DNA of 64,000 nt from Ferrimonas sp048263965. GTDB taxonomy: Bacteria > Pseudomonadota > Gammaproteobacteria > Enterobacterales > Shewanellaceae. The stretch covers positions 1 to 64,000 of the forward strand of contig NZ_JBLXDO010000006.1 of the NCBI RefSeq assembly GCF_048263965.1, given 5' to 3'. Position numbers and translations under genes: made by a program. The notes under the pieces were generated by a model, which saw nothing but the letters and a program-made list of their open reading frames with translations, had not been told where the DNA came from and ran no database searches. Numbering within the stretch: the first letter of the stretch is position 1; the number at the start of each line of letters is the position of its first letter. This document shows positions 1 through 7,571 of the stretch, piece after piece.

Positions 1-7
1 GATCCAT
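1..7 (-). CDS. Possible start of the next gene of the ttrB-like operon (partial)
   Basis: An ATG on the minus strand lies 7 bases after the stop of the iron-sulfur subunit gene, with AGAGG about 9 bases upstream of it. Only two codons are visible. In ttr operons the B gene is followed by a NrfD-type membrane subunit gene, so this could be ttrC-like, but nothing in the two codons shows that. Confidence 0.25.
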
Positions 8-13
8 AATGGG

Positions 14-730
14 TTACCTCTGCCACTCTTGGGGGAATTTCAGGCTGAATTGGGCGTTGCTCTCCGCTTCGGTCAGGCCGATGTAGAACACATTGGGGTG
101 GGTGTTGTTGGCCGCCTGGAGGACCAGAGGCTTCTCCTGCTCCAGCACCTTGGCGATCTCGCTGCTCTTGTCGTTGATGTCACCGAAGATGCGGGCGCCA
201 CCGGTACAGGTGGTGACACAGGCGGGCAGCAGGCCACGGGCGGTGCGCTGCACACAGAAGTTGCACTTATCCACCGTGCCTGTGTTGGAGTTGACGAAGC
301 GAACCCCCTCGTAAGGACAGGCCTCGATACACATCTTGCAACCGATGCATTCGGTGGAGTCCACCACCACGATGCCATCCTGCTCCCGCTTGAAGGTGGC
401 GCCGGTGGGGCAGATCTCGACGCAGCTGGGCTTGTCACAGTTGTTGCACAGCAGCGGCAGGTTGAAGGCGTAGGGCTTGCCCTGAACCTCTGAGCTGGCC
501 TGGTAGACCGCGGTTCGGTTCTCCTTGGGCAGGCTGCCGTTTTCGTTACCGCAAGAGACCACACAGGCCTTGCAGCCGTTGCAGCGGCGCAGGTCGATGA
601 TCATAGCTAAGTGTTTGCCACCCTTGGCATGGATGGTGGCCACCGCGCCAGCGGCGGAGATGAAAGAGAAGGAACTGATGCCTAAGGCGCTCCCGGCCAT
701 CAGCTTCAGTGTTGATCTTCTATCAAACAT
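14..730 (-). CDS. TtrB-like [4Fe-4S] electron-transfer subunit of an anaerobic molybdoenzyme
   Basis: This 238-residue exported ferredoxin-type subunit carries electrons between a membrane quinol oxidase and a molybdopterin catalytic subunit. The N-terminus has a twin-arginine signal (DRRSTLKLM followed by a hydrophobic stretch), so it is a Tat substrate. Four cysteine clusters are visible: CNGCKACVVSC, CNNCDKPSC, CIGCKMC and CNFC...ACVTTC, enough for four [4Fe-4S] centres. The order and spacing, plus the segments IDLRRC, GLLPAC, GGARI.GDI and FYIGL, match tetrathionate reductase TtrB closely as I recall that family; selenate and arsenate reductase B subunits are related alternatives. It appears to be the first gene of an operon running off the left edge. 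Confidence 0.85.
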   Translation of the reverse strand: MFDRRSTLKLMAGSALGISSFSFISAAGAVATIHAKGGKHLAMIIDLRRCNGCKACVVSCGNENGSLPKENRTAVYQASSEVQGKPYAFNLPLLCNNCDKPSCVEICPTGATFKREQDGIVVVDSTECIGCKMCIEACPYEGVRFVNSNTGTVDKCNFCVQRTARGLLPACVTTCTGGARIFGDINDKSSEIAKVLEQEKPLVLQAANNTHPNVFYIGLTEAESNAQFSLKFPQEWQR

Positions 731-901
731 GGTTCGCTCCTGATAGTATTTCCCTGAAGGAAAGACTCACGTGTGAGATCATTTGCCTTAGAGCAATCTC
801 AAAGGCTATCGAATGAGTGACTACTGTTGTTACCGACATATTGGCTTTGGCAGATATTTTTTCATTCTGAAATTGAGTATATTCACGACCTGACGATATA
901 T

Positions 902-921
902 GATGTGAATTGAATCACATC
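902..921. promoter_or_regulatory. CRP-type binding site
   Basis: GATGTGA-N6-TCACATC is a perfect inverted repeat that matches the CRP consensus TGTGA-N6-TCACA in every specified base. It lies about 170-190 bases upstream of the ttrB-like start. CRP controls many anaerobic respiration genes in Shewanella-type bacteria, so activation of this operon is a reasonable inference. Confidence 0.75.
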
Positions 922-1484
922 GGATTGAGAGTTTAATGGGTTTGTGATTAAAGGTTTGAATTTCCTAAAATGAAAAACTTTTTTGCGCGAATGGAAAAAT
1001 GGGAGTAAGAAACTACTGGCTTAAAAAATCAAAAATACCGGCTCTAATTCGTGGTTCGTTATTTTCTGAGTGCTCAGTTTCAGCCAGTGTGGCAGGCGAC
1101 AGGGGAAAAGACATTAAGTCATTGCTTTTACTGATTTAGTGCCCTGAATATCTATAATTCTATCGAGGAGAATCTATCTTAATAGAAAGGGGTTGATTTA
1201 TGTGATGTGCAATTATTCATATGAGTTTCATGGGATGAAAGGGCGTCTCCGGTTTGATGTTACTTTATCTAATCTCTTGTAGAATTGCTTTTTGTGGGTT
1301 AATTATCATTGGGTTGGCTTAGATTTTGATTGGTTTTAATGGCCAAGGAATAGTTTCTGCTATTTATATTGTTTTTGTTTGAGTAAATTAATGAACCAAA
1401 CTCGGAAATTGATGGGGTTAGGTTTTATTGATGTGGCTTATATTTTGTAAGATACTGATTGATTGGGCTATGTATGTGTCTCAC

Positions 1485-1536
1485 CCCATTAGTTCAGGCC
1501 ACCTTAATCAGGTTAGTGGAGATACTGACTAATGGG
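1485..1536. repeat. Inverted repeat downstream of the histidine kinase gene
   Basis: CCCATTAGTTCAG (1485-1497) pairs with CTGACTAATGGG (1525-1536) with one bulged base, and the loop contains a smaller CCAC...GTGG pairing. It sits 20-70 bases past the kinase stop on the minus strand. There is no strong U-run, so it may be an RNA-stabilising hairpin rather than a classic terminator. Confidence 0.45.
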
Positions 1537-1555
1537 ATTAAGATCAAAGTTGATT

Positions 1556-2827
1556 TTAGACAATGGGAGAACTGGGAAAAAGAATGCGGGCGACGCACCC
1601 CTGGGTGTCCCGGTTCTTTAGCTCAAACTTCCAACGGTAACGCTGGCACAGATCCTCAACAATCAACAGCCCCAGGCCATGGCCGCCGCACTCGATGCCA
1701 TCGAGTCCGGGCCCCTGGTCCAGTATGGTCAGGCTGCGGTCGTCCATGGTTACCCGCACCTCACCCTTGCCGGTGGCGGCGATGGCATTGCGCAGCAGGT
1801 TGCCGATGATCATCTTCACCACCGCCGGTTCGGCCTCTATCTGAGGCGTGCCGCTGACCGCCAGGGTCAGGCCCACCTCCTTGTTGTCGGCAGCGCTCTG
1901 TTCCAGGTCGACGATGCCTTGAAGCTCATCTGCGCTCAATGGACGTGGCTCAACGGATTGCTCACTTTTTTCGTAGCGCACCAGAGAGAGCAGGGCGTCC
2001 ACCATGGTCTGCATCTCCTCGGTCGCGCCCAGGATCCGCTGCCTCTGCCGGTCAACAAACTCAGGCTTGGTGGAGTGCCCCAGCAGGTTGGCGGCACCCC
2101 GCACTATGGTCAGCGGCGTGCGAAGCTCATGACTGGCGTAGCGGGCGAAGGCCTGTTCCCGGCGAATCAGGGTGTCCAGCTCCTCCCTGTGCTGGTTAAA
2201 GGCCTCGGTGAGCTGAACAAACTCCTGGGCGGCAGAGTCGGCCATGTAGAGGGGGGTGCGGGTATCGTTTTTCAGGTTGGCCAGTTGGTCTCCCAACTCC
2301 TTCACCGGTTGAATCAGCCTGACCGACAGCAGGTAGACCACCACACCGACGATCATCATGATGCCGGCGGCGGCGCTGGCGATCATCAGGTTCAGCAGCA
2401 CCGTTTCCCTGTCGGTCACTTCCACCGATTCGGTCTCGGCCACCAGCACCAAGGGCTGAGTCGTACCATGTTTCTGAAACTCGGTCACCAGAACATAGAC
2501 TGAACCCAGCTCCAGATGCAGCTCTTCGATGGCGAAGTGCTCCTTAAGCAGGTGCTTTGGCACAAATCCGGGAACGTCTGCCGGGTTGTCATAGGCATAG
2601 GTGATGCGGTCAATCTCGATGGGGCCTGAAGCGCCGGTGAGATAGCGGGCCACCGCCACCTCCTTGGACATCATCAGCGAGCGCTCATTGACGGCGTCCT
2701 CACCCCAGTGCAGGGCGGTGTTGAACAGGGCCACCATTGCCATGCTGATGGCGATGGCCAGGGCGCCAAACACCAGCAGCAGCCGGGCGGTCATAGTACG
2801 GACATTGGAGAAACGGCGCCGTATCAC
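1556..2827 (-). CDS. Membrane sensor histidine kinase (OmpR-partner type)
   Basis: This 423-residue inner-membrane kinase has a first membrane helix at about 13-36, a periplasmic sensor region to about 144, a second helix at about 145-168, a HAMP-like linker, and a HisKA domain with ASHELRTPL (His 233). The HATPase part shows N-box IIGNLLRNAI and G-boxes DQGPGLDG and HGLGLL. It starts with GTG, which overlaps the response-regulator stop (GTGA), so the two are translationally coupled. The pair is divergent from a sugar-transfer operon, which recalls envelope-sensing systems such as CarRS or PmrAB; the ligand cannot be read from the sequence. Confidence 0.9.
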   Translation of the reverse strand: MIRRRFSNVRTMTARLLLVFGALAIAISMAMVALFNTALHWGEDAVNERSLMMSKEVAVARYLTGASGPIEIDRITYAYDNPADVPGFVPKHLLKEHFAIEELHLELGSVYVLVTEFQKHGTTQPLVLVAETESVEVTDRETVLLNLMIASAAAGIMMIVGVVVYLLSVRLIQPVKELGDQLANLKNDTRTPLYMADSAAQEFVQLTEAFNQHREELDTLIRREQAFARYASHELRTPLTIVRGAANLLGHSTKPEFVDRQRQRILGATEEMQTMVDALLSLVRYEKSEQSVEPRPLSADELQGIVDLEQSAADNKEVGLTLAVSGTPQIEAEPAVVKMIIGNLLRNAIAATGKGEVRVTMDDRSLTILDQGPGLDGIECGGHGLGLLIVEDLCQRYRWKFELKNRDTQGCVARILFPSSPIV

Positions 2828-3516
2828 GGTTTGAGCTCCAGCCTGAAGCCCACCTTGGGCACGGTCACCAGCATCGGCTGGGCGAAGGGCTTATCCAGCT
2901 GGTTTCGCAGCTGGTACACATGGCTGCGCAGCACATCGTTGCTGGGGGGCTGGTCTCCCCAGATGGCATCGGTCAGTTGATCGCGGCTGACCACGTCGGG
3001 GGCGGCCTGTGCCAGCACAGACAGGATCTTGAAGGTGGTGGGATTCAGGGACAGCTTCTGTCCCTGGCGCCAGGCCTGGCGGGTTTTGCTGTCGATCTCG
3101 AGTTCGCCCACCTGCACCTTACCGCTGGCCATGGTGCCTCGGTAGCGGCTGATCAGCGCCAGCAGCCGGGCTTCGAGGATCTCCAGGTCGAAGGGCTTGG
3201 TCAGGTAATCGTCGGCCCCCTCCTTGAACCCGTGCAGGGTGTCCTGACGGTTGTCCAGGGCGGTGAGCATCAGCACCGGGGTGTCCTTGCCCTGGCTGCG
3301 AAGGGCCTGACACACCTCGAAACCGTCCATGCGCGGCAGCATCAGGTCCAGGATGATGGCGTCGAAGCTCTCCTCCAGGGCTAGCTTGAGCCCCAGTTCA
3401 CCGTTGTCGGCGTAGTCCAGCTCCACCTCTTTGGCCTCGAAGAAATCAAAGAGGATGCCGGCGATTTCGCGATTGTCCTCAATCAGCAGCAGTTTGGTGT
3501 TTTTCAGGCTGTCCAT
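2824..3516 (-). CDS. OmpR/PhoB-family response regulator
   Basis: This 230-residue DNA-binding regulator is the partner of the downstream histidine kinase. The receiver domain (about 6-120) shows the acidic pair in LLIEDN, the phospho-acceptor Asp 57 in IILDLMLPRMDG, and the conserved KPF lysine in YLTKPFDLEIL. The C-terminal winged-helix domain (about 135-230) has the usual VVSRDQL and DVLRSHVYQLRNQLDKP segments. It is the first gene of the kinase operon. About 150 bases separate it from the divergent glycosyltransferase operon, which is a natural candidate target; that is inference from position. Confidence 0.92.
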   Translation of the reverse strand: MDSLKNTKLLLIEDNREIAGILFDFFEAKEVELDYADNGELGLKLALEESFDAIILDLMLPRMDGFEVCQALRSQGKDTPVLMLTALDNRQDTLHGFKEGADDYLTKPFDLEILEARLLALISRYRGTMASGKVQVGELEIDSKTRQAWRQGQKLSLNPTTFKILSVLAQAAPDVVSRDQLTDAIWGDQPPSNDVLRSHVYQLRNQLDKPFAQPMLVTVPKVGFRLELKP

Positions 3517-3665
3517 CAGTTACCCGGATCTCAGTCAGTATGGTCATTATGATGCCCTCCTTGTGAAGAAAATGTCGATGACAAGATTTTCACGGCCTGT
3601 GTTGAATACTGCGCTCCATTGGCGGGCCAAAGCCCGTGCACAGTGTTTTATTTGGAAGGTGACCC

Positions 3666-4670
3666 ATGCTGAAAACCAACCCTCAGCCGCATCGCAGAGA
3701 GCGCCCCATCACCCTGTCAGTGATCGTTCCCGTTTACAACGAAGGCGAGGGACTGGCCCTGACTCATCAGAGGGTAACCCGGGTGTTGGACGCGCTGCCG
3801 GATCGTTGTGAGATCATCTATGTCGACGACGGCAGCAAAGATGACAGCTGGTCTCTGGTGCAGAACCTTCCCGGATCTTCCAGCGACCATGTGGGCCTGA
3901 GCCTCAGCCGTAACTTTGGCAAGGAAGCGGCCATGAGCGCCGGATTGTCTCATGTTCGTGGTCAGGCGGTGATCCTGCTGGACGCCGATCTGCAGGACCC
4001 ACCCGAGCTGATTCCTAAGATGCTGGACGCCTGGCGGGACGGGGCGGACGTGGTCAACATGAAGCGCCGGGCACGCCTTGGCGAGAGCTGGTTCAAGAAG
4101 CTGACGGCCGGAGCCTTCTACAAGGTGATGAACTGGGCGTCTGACGTGCCCATCCCGGAGAACGTGGGGGACTTCCGGCTGATGAGCCGTCAGGTGGTGG
4201 ACCATATCAACCAGTTGCCCGAGCGCAATCGCTACATGAAGGGCCTGTTTGCCTGGCCCGGTTTTAAGCAGATCACCCTGGAGTTCGATCGGGACCCCAG
4301 AGCGGTCGGCGTGACCAAGTGGAACTATGGCAAGCTGTTTGGCTTTGCCATGGACGGCATCGCCTCCTTTAGCATCCGTCCGCTGCGACTGGCGACCTGG
4401 TGTGGTTTGCTGACCGCCTTCAGCGCCTTTGTCTACGGCATGGTGGTGGTGATCAAAACCCTGGTCTTTGGCGAAACCGTCAGTGGTTACCCCTCGATGA
4501 TGGTGGTGCAACTGCTCCTTGGCGGCATCCAACTGCTGGCTCTGGGCCTCATCGGTGAGTATCTGGGGCGGGTAGTGATGGAGGTGAAACAACGTCCACA
4601 GTACCTGATCCGCGAAGCGTCCCACAATGACGGTGTGGATACCCTGGTTGCCCTGGAGACCCGCCGATGA
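3666..4670 (+). CDS. Polyprenyl-phosphate glycosyltransferase, GT2 family (GtrB/ArnC type)
   Basis: This 334-residue membrane-anchored enzyme is expected to move a sugar from a nucleotide donor onto undecaprenyl phosphate on the cytoplasmic face. The GT-A fold is clear: SVIVPVYNEGEGL near residue 18, IYVDDGSKDDSW near 52 and DADLQDPPE near 105. Two membrane helices lie in the C-terminal 100 residues, as in GtrB and ArnC. GGAAGGTG precedes the ATG. The next gene starts inside its stop (ATGA), forming a three-gene operon with a GT39 transferase and a GtrA-like protein. ArnC-like specificity is possible but the other arn genes are absent. Confidence 0.88.
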   Translation: MLKTNPQPHRRERPITLSVIVPVYNEGEGLALTHQRVTRVLDALPDRCEIIYVDDGSKDDSWSLVQNLPGSSSDHVGLSLSRNFGKEAAMSAGLSHVRGQAVILLDADLQDPPELIPKMLDAWRDGADVVNMKRRARLGESWFKKLTAGAFYKVMNWASDVPIPENVGDFRLMSRQVVDHINQLPERNRYMKGLFAWPGFKQITLEFDRDPRAVGVTKWNYGKLFGFAMDGIASFSIRPLRLATWCGLLTAFSAFVYGMVVVIKTLVFGETVSGYPSMMVVQLLLGGIQLLALGLIGEYLGRVVMEVKQRPQYLIREASHNDGVDTLVALETRR

Positions 4671-6061
4671 TCGCTCGCGTTATCCGTTCGCCCCTGGGGT
4701 GGGTGTTGCTCCTCGCCCTGGCCGTTCGCCTGATCTCCCTCGGTGTCTATCCCCTGATGGATACCACCGAAGCCCGTTACGGCAACATGGCCCGGCTGAT
4801 GGTGGAAACCGGTAACTGGCTGACGCCTCAGTTTGATCTTGGGGTGCCGTTCTGGGGGAAGCCGCCGCTTCACACCTGGATGAGCGCAGGCTCTGCCGCC
4901 ACCCTGGGCATGAGTGAGTTTGCCCTGAGACTGCCCCACTGGCTGGCGGGTGTGGCCGTGCTGGCGCTGATGGCCCTGTTTGCCAGACGACAGGGGCTCA
5001 GCGGTCTGGTGTGTGCCATGGTGCTGGCCACCTGTGTGATCTTTGCCATCGCCGCGGGCGCGGTCATGACCGACATCGCCCTGACCCTGGGGATGACCCT
5101 GGCCATGGTGGGGTTCTACCTTGGCTGGCAGGGGCGATACCGTGCAGGGTATTTGGGTTTTGTTGGCCTGGCGGTGGGACTGCTGGCCAAGGGGCCTCTG
5201 GTGATTGTGCTGGTTGGCCTGGCCGTGGTGCCCTTTCTTATCTGGCAGCACCGCCTGAGTTTTCTCAAGGTGCTGTGGCAACGGTTTCCCCTGGTGGGGG
5301 GCACGGCCGCCATGCTGGTGGTAGCGGCGCCCTGGTATCTGGCTGCGGAGCAGGCCACCCCCGGCTTCCTGAACTACTTCCTGGTGGGCGAGCATTTCCT
5401 TCGTTTCGTGGAGAGTGGCTGGCAGGGCGATCTCTATGGCAGCGCCCATGACCAACCCAGGGGCACCATCTGGGTATTCTGGCTGATGTCGGCTCTGCCC
5501 TGGTCTTTGGTGCTGCCCGGGCTGTGGTGGTGCAAAGGGCGCCGGACTCTGACCCCGCTGCAGGTGTTTGCCCTGTGTTGGATGGTGTCACCCATGGTGC
5601 TCTTTACCTTTGCCGGGAACATCCTGCCCGCCTATGTACTGCCAGGGGTACCGGCATTGGCCCTGCTGGTGGCCAGCATGGCTGAGGAAAAGGATCAGCG
5701 CTGGCTGTCCGCCACCGGAATGGTGTTGCCCCTGCTGCTGACTGCGGCCACCCTGGTGCTGCACTTTAAGGTGGGCGAGGAGCGCAGCGACAAGGCGCTG
5801 CTGGCTCAGGCCCCGGGCTGGAATCAGCCACTCTACTATCTGGGTAAGCGTACCTTCTCCGGGCAGTACTACTCTGGCGGTCGCGCCGAACTGGTGGCTG
5901 ATGCCGATGAACTGGCGTTCAAGTCCGGGGATTACTTCCTGGTGTTGCCGTCGGGCCGTAACTGGCGGGACCTGGGGCTGGAGAACCGTCATTGCGTGCA
6001 GCTGGCCTCGGCCCGCAAACGTAGCCTGCTGGAGTGCCGGGCCGATGTCGCACTGGATTAA
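4667..6061 (+). CDS. ArnT-like integral-membrane glycosyltransferase (GT39)
   Basis: This 464-residue polytopic protein should transfer a sugar from the polyprenyl-phosphate carrier to an envelope acceptor on the periplasmic side. The N-terminal loop DTTEARYGNMARLMVETG, followed by VPFWGKPPLHTW, is the hallmark of the ArnT/PMT family and contains its catalytic acidic residue. Many hydrophobic helices follow. It is shorter than ArnT (about 550), mostly in the C-terminal periplasmic part. It overlaps the GT2 gene by 4 bases and the GtrA-like gene by 17, so the three are coupled. Acceptor (lipid A, O-antigen or protein) is not determinable. Confidence 0.85.
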   Translation: MIARVIRSPLGWVLLLALAVRLISLGVYPLMDTTEARYGNMARLMVETGNWLTPQFDLGVPFWGKPPLHTWMSAGSAATLGMSEFALRLPHWLAGVAVLALMALFARRQGLSGLVCAMVLATCVIFAIAAGAVMTDIALTLGMTLAMVGFYLGWQGRYRAGYLGFVGLAVGLLAKGPLVIVLVGLAVVPFLIWQHRLSFLKVLWQRFPLVGGTAAMLVVAAPWYLAAEQATPGFLNYFLVGEHFLRFVESGWQGDLYGSAHDQPRGTIWVFWLMSALPWSLVLPGLWWCKGRRTLTPLQVFALCWMVSPMVLFTFAGNILPAYVLPGVPALALLVASMAEEKDQRWLSATGMVLPLLLTAATLVLHFKVGEERSDKALLAQAPGWNQPLYYLGKRTFSGQYYSGGRAELVADADELAFKSGDYFLVLPSGRNWRDLGLENRHCVQLASARKRSLLECRADVALD

Positions 6062-6446
6062 GTTTGCCCTGGTGGGGGGCTCGGGCTTTGTGGTGGACAT
6101 GGTGGTGTTCACCTCCCTGCACCTGGCAGGGCTGGATCCCTTGGAGGCCAGGGGGCTGGCGTTTCTGGCGGCGGCCTCCACCACCTGGGCAGGCAACCGT
6201 TGTTTCACCTTCAGCGATCGCAGCCAGGGCAGGGCAGGGGGGCAGTGGATCCGGGCTTTGACGGCCGCTTTGATGTCGGCCCTGCCCAACTTCGCCCTGT
6301 TCTGGCTCACCCTGAAACTGGTGGGAGAGGGCTGGCCAGGTCCTCAGTTGGCCCTGGTGGCGGGCATCGCTGCTGGTACGGTGTCCAATTACCTGCTCAG
6401 CAGCCGCTGGGTATTTGTCGCTAGTGAGCGTCCCGATACAGCATGA
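6045..6446 (+). CDS. GtrA-like membrane protein (putative polyprenyl-phosphate-sugar flippase)
   Basis: This 133-residue protein has four predicted membrane helices and the GtrA features FALVGGSGFVVDMVVF near the start and SNYLLSSRWVF near the end. GtrA proteins are thought to flip undecaprenyl-phosphate sugars to the periplasm, which fits the GT2 and GT39 partners upstream. The ATG at 6045 was chosen because homology begins there; the open frame runs back to 5901 only as a shadow of the GT39 gene. Its last 26 bases overlap the end of the convergent acetyltransferase gene. Confidence 0.82.
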   Translation: MSHWIKFALVGGSGFVVDMVVFTSLHLAGLDPLEARGLAFLAAASTTWAGNRCFTFSDRSQGRAGGQWIRALTAALMSALPNFALFWLTLKLVGEGWPGPQLALVAGIAAGTVSNYLLSSRWVFVASERPDTA

Positions 6447-6927
6447 CCTGCTCTCCGGCACTCAGTTCAACGGTGCCGTCCGCTTCCATCCCCAGTTTCT
6501 GAAGCACGCGTCGCGATGCCAGGTTGTGCTCTGAGACGATGCCCACCACGGTGGGCAGGGCCAGGGTCTCCCTGGCATGGCGCATCACTGCCTGACAGGC
6601 CTCGGTGGCCAGGCCCAGGCCAAAGTAGGCTTCGCTGATGGCGTAGCCGATGTCCGGGTAGGGCAGTTCATCCCGTTTCACCAGTCCGGCGATACCCACG
6701 TCTGCGCCACTTTGGGTCAGGCTTAGGTGATACATGCCATAGCCATGGTCCCGATAGCTGGCGATGGGGCCTGTCTCCATATGATGGCGTGCCTGCTCCA
6801 GAGTCCTGACTCCCTTGTCGTGAATCCCTTCAATAAACGCCTGCTCGTTCAGAAGCTTCAGGTAGAAAGGTGCATCATCGATAGTCAGTTCACGTATGGT
6901 CAGTCGGTCTGTGATCAGTGGCTGCAT
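6421..6927 (-). CDS. GNAT-family N-acetyltransferase (RimJ/RimL-like)
   Basis: This 168-residue acetyl-CoA-dependent transferase starts with LITDRLTIRELTIDDAPF, the usual opening of the RimJ/RimL branch. The acetyl-CoA binding region reads ISEAYFGLGLATEACQAVM, followed by SEHNLASRRVLQKLGM. The frame stays open up to 7065, but similarity begins at the ATG at 6927, so that start is preferred. Its stop lies inside the end of the convergent gtrA-like gene. The substrate, which could be a ribosomal protein N-terminus or a small amine, cannot be told. Confidence 0.85.
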   Translation of the reverse strand: MQPLITDRLTIRELTIDDAPFYLKLLNEQAFIEGIHDKGVRTLEQARHHMETGPIASYRDHGYGMYHLSLTQSGADVGIAGLVKRDELPYPDIGYAISEAYFGLGLATEACQAVMRHARETLALPTVVGIVSEHNLASRRVLQKLGMEADGTVELSAGEQVMLYRDAH

Positions 6928-7067
6928 TATCTGTCTCTGGGAGGGGCAAAGACTCAGGGTAGTCATCCAGCCCCCACTTTGGCAAGGGGATGAAAAACGT
7001 CTGTTATTCTGGTGTGAATTCGATACTATGAGCGATCCCACTTCGGGAGAGCAAAGGAAGAGCATTG

Positions 7068-7571
7068 ATGATAGAGACGGAACGTGTATTGCTCAGGCCC
7101 TTTGAGTGTGAGGACGCCGAAGCCGTGTTTGCCTTAAGTGCAGACTCGAGGGTAACCCGCTATACCGGTGACGGTGACCGGGTGAAGACGCTGGAGGATG
7201 CCAGTGAGATCATCGCCAAGGTGTTTTTCCAGGATTATGCCACCTATGGTTATGGCCGCTGGGCCGTGGTCTGGAAGGAGACCGGTCAGGTGATCGGCTT
7301 CTGTGGACTGAAGTACCTGCCTGAAATGAAGCAGACTGACTTCGGCTATCGCTTCATTCCTGAATTCTGGGGCAAAGGCATTGCCACCGAGTCTGGCCGG
7401 GCCATGCTCGACTACGCCAGCAAGCACTGGGACACAGGCCCGGTGGTGGCCATGACCGACCCTGAAAATGACGCCTCCCACCGGGTGCTGCTGAAGCTGG
7501 GCTTCGAGCAGGACGGCATGGTGGAGTATTGGGGCGAGCAAGTCAGATTTTACAAGCAAGGAAACTCTTAA
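7068..7571 (+). CDS. GNAT-family N-acetyltransferase (RimJ/RimL-like)
   Basis: This 167-residue protein starts IETERVLLRPFECEDAEAVF and contains RFIPEFWGKGIATESGRAML, the acetyl-CoA loop, and NDASHRVLLKLGF. It is a second member of the same broad family as the upstream minus-strand acetyltransferase but not a close duplicate. ATG 7068 has AAGGAAG 7 bases upstream and is preferred to the TTG at 7065. Its stop is directly followed by the GTG start of the gamma-glutamyltranspeptidase gene, so the two are probably cotranscribed and coupled. Substrate unknown. Confidence 0.86.
   Translation: MIETERVLLRPFECEDAEAVFALSADSRVTRYTGDGDRVKTLEDASEIIAKVFFQDYATYGYGRWAVVWKETGQVIGFCGLKYLPEMKQTDFGYRFIPEFWGKGIATESGRAMLDYASKHWDTGPVVAMTDPENDASHRVLLKLGFEQDGMVEYWGEQVRFYKQGNS

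Larger units (their letters stand above)
731..1555. other. Long AT-rich intergenic region upstream of the ttrB-like gene
   Basis: About 825 bases lie between the ttrB-like gene and the histidine kinase gene, markedly richer in A and T than the neighbouring genes. No convincing ORF is present; an open frame running in from 1459 is the shadow of the kinase gene. It holds a CRP palindrome (902-921), an inverted repeat CTCAC-N2-GTGAG at 766-777 close to the ttrB-like start, and a hairpin next to the kinase stop (1485-1536). Its length suggests a complex anaerobic promoter. Confidence 0.7.

Noticed and set aside
1459..1809. Plus-strand ORF of 116 residues
   Set aside because: Most of it lies opposite the histidine kinase gene and its N-terminal part is in the AT-rich non-coding region without a ribosome site or family features.
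4487..5455. Minus-strand ORF of 322 residues opposite the GT2 and GT39 genes
   Set aside because: Rich in Gln, His, Gly and Arg, as expected from the reverse strand of a GC-rich hydrophobic gene; no start signal or domain.
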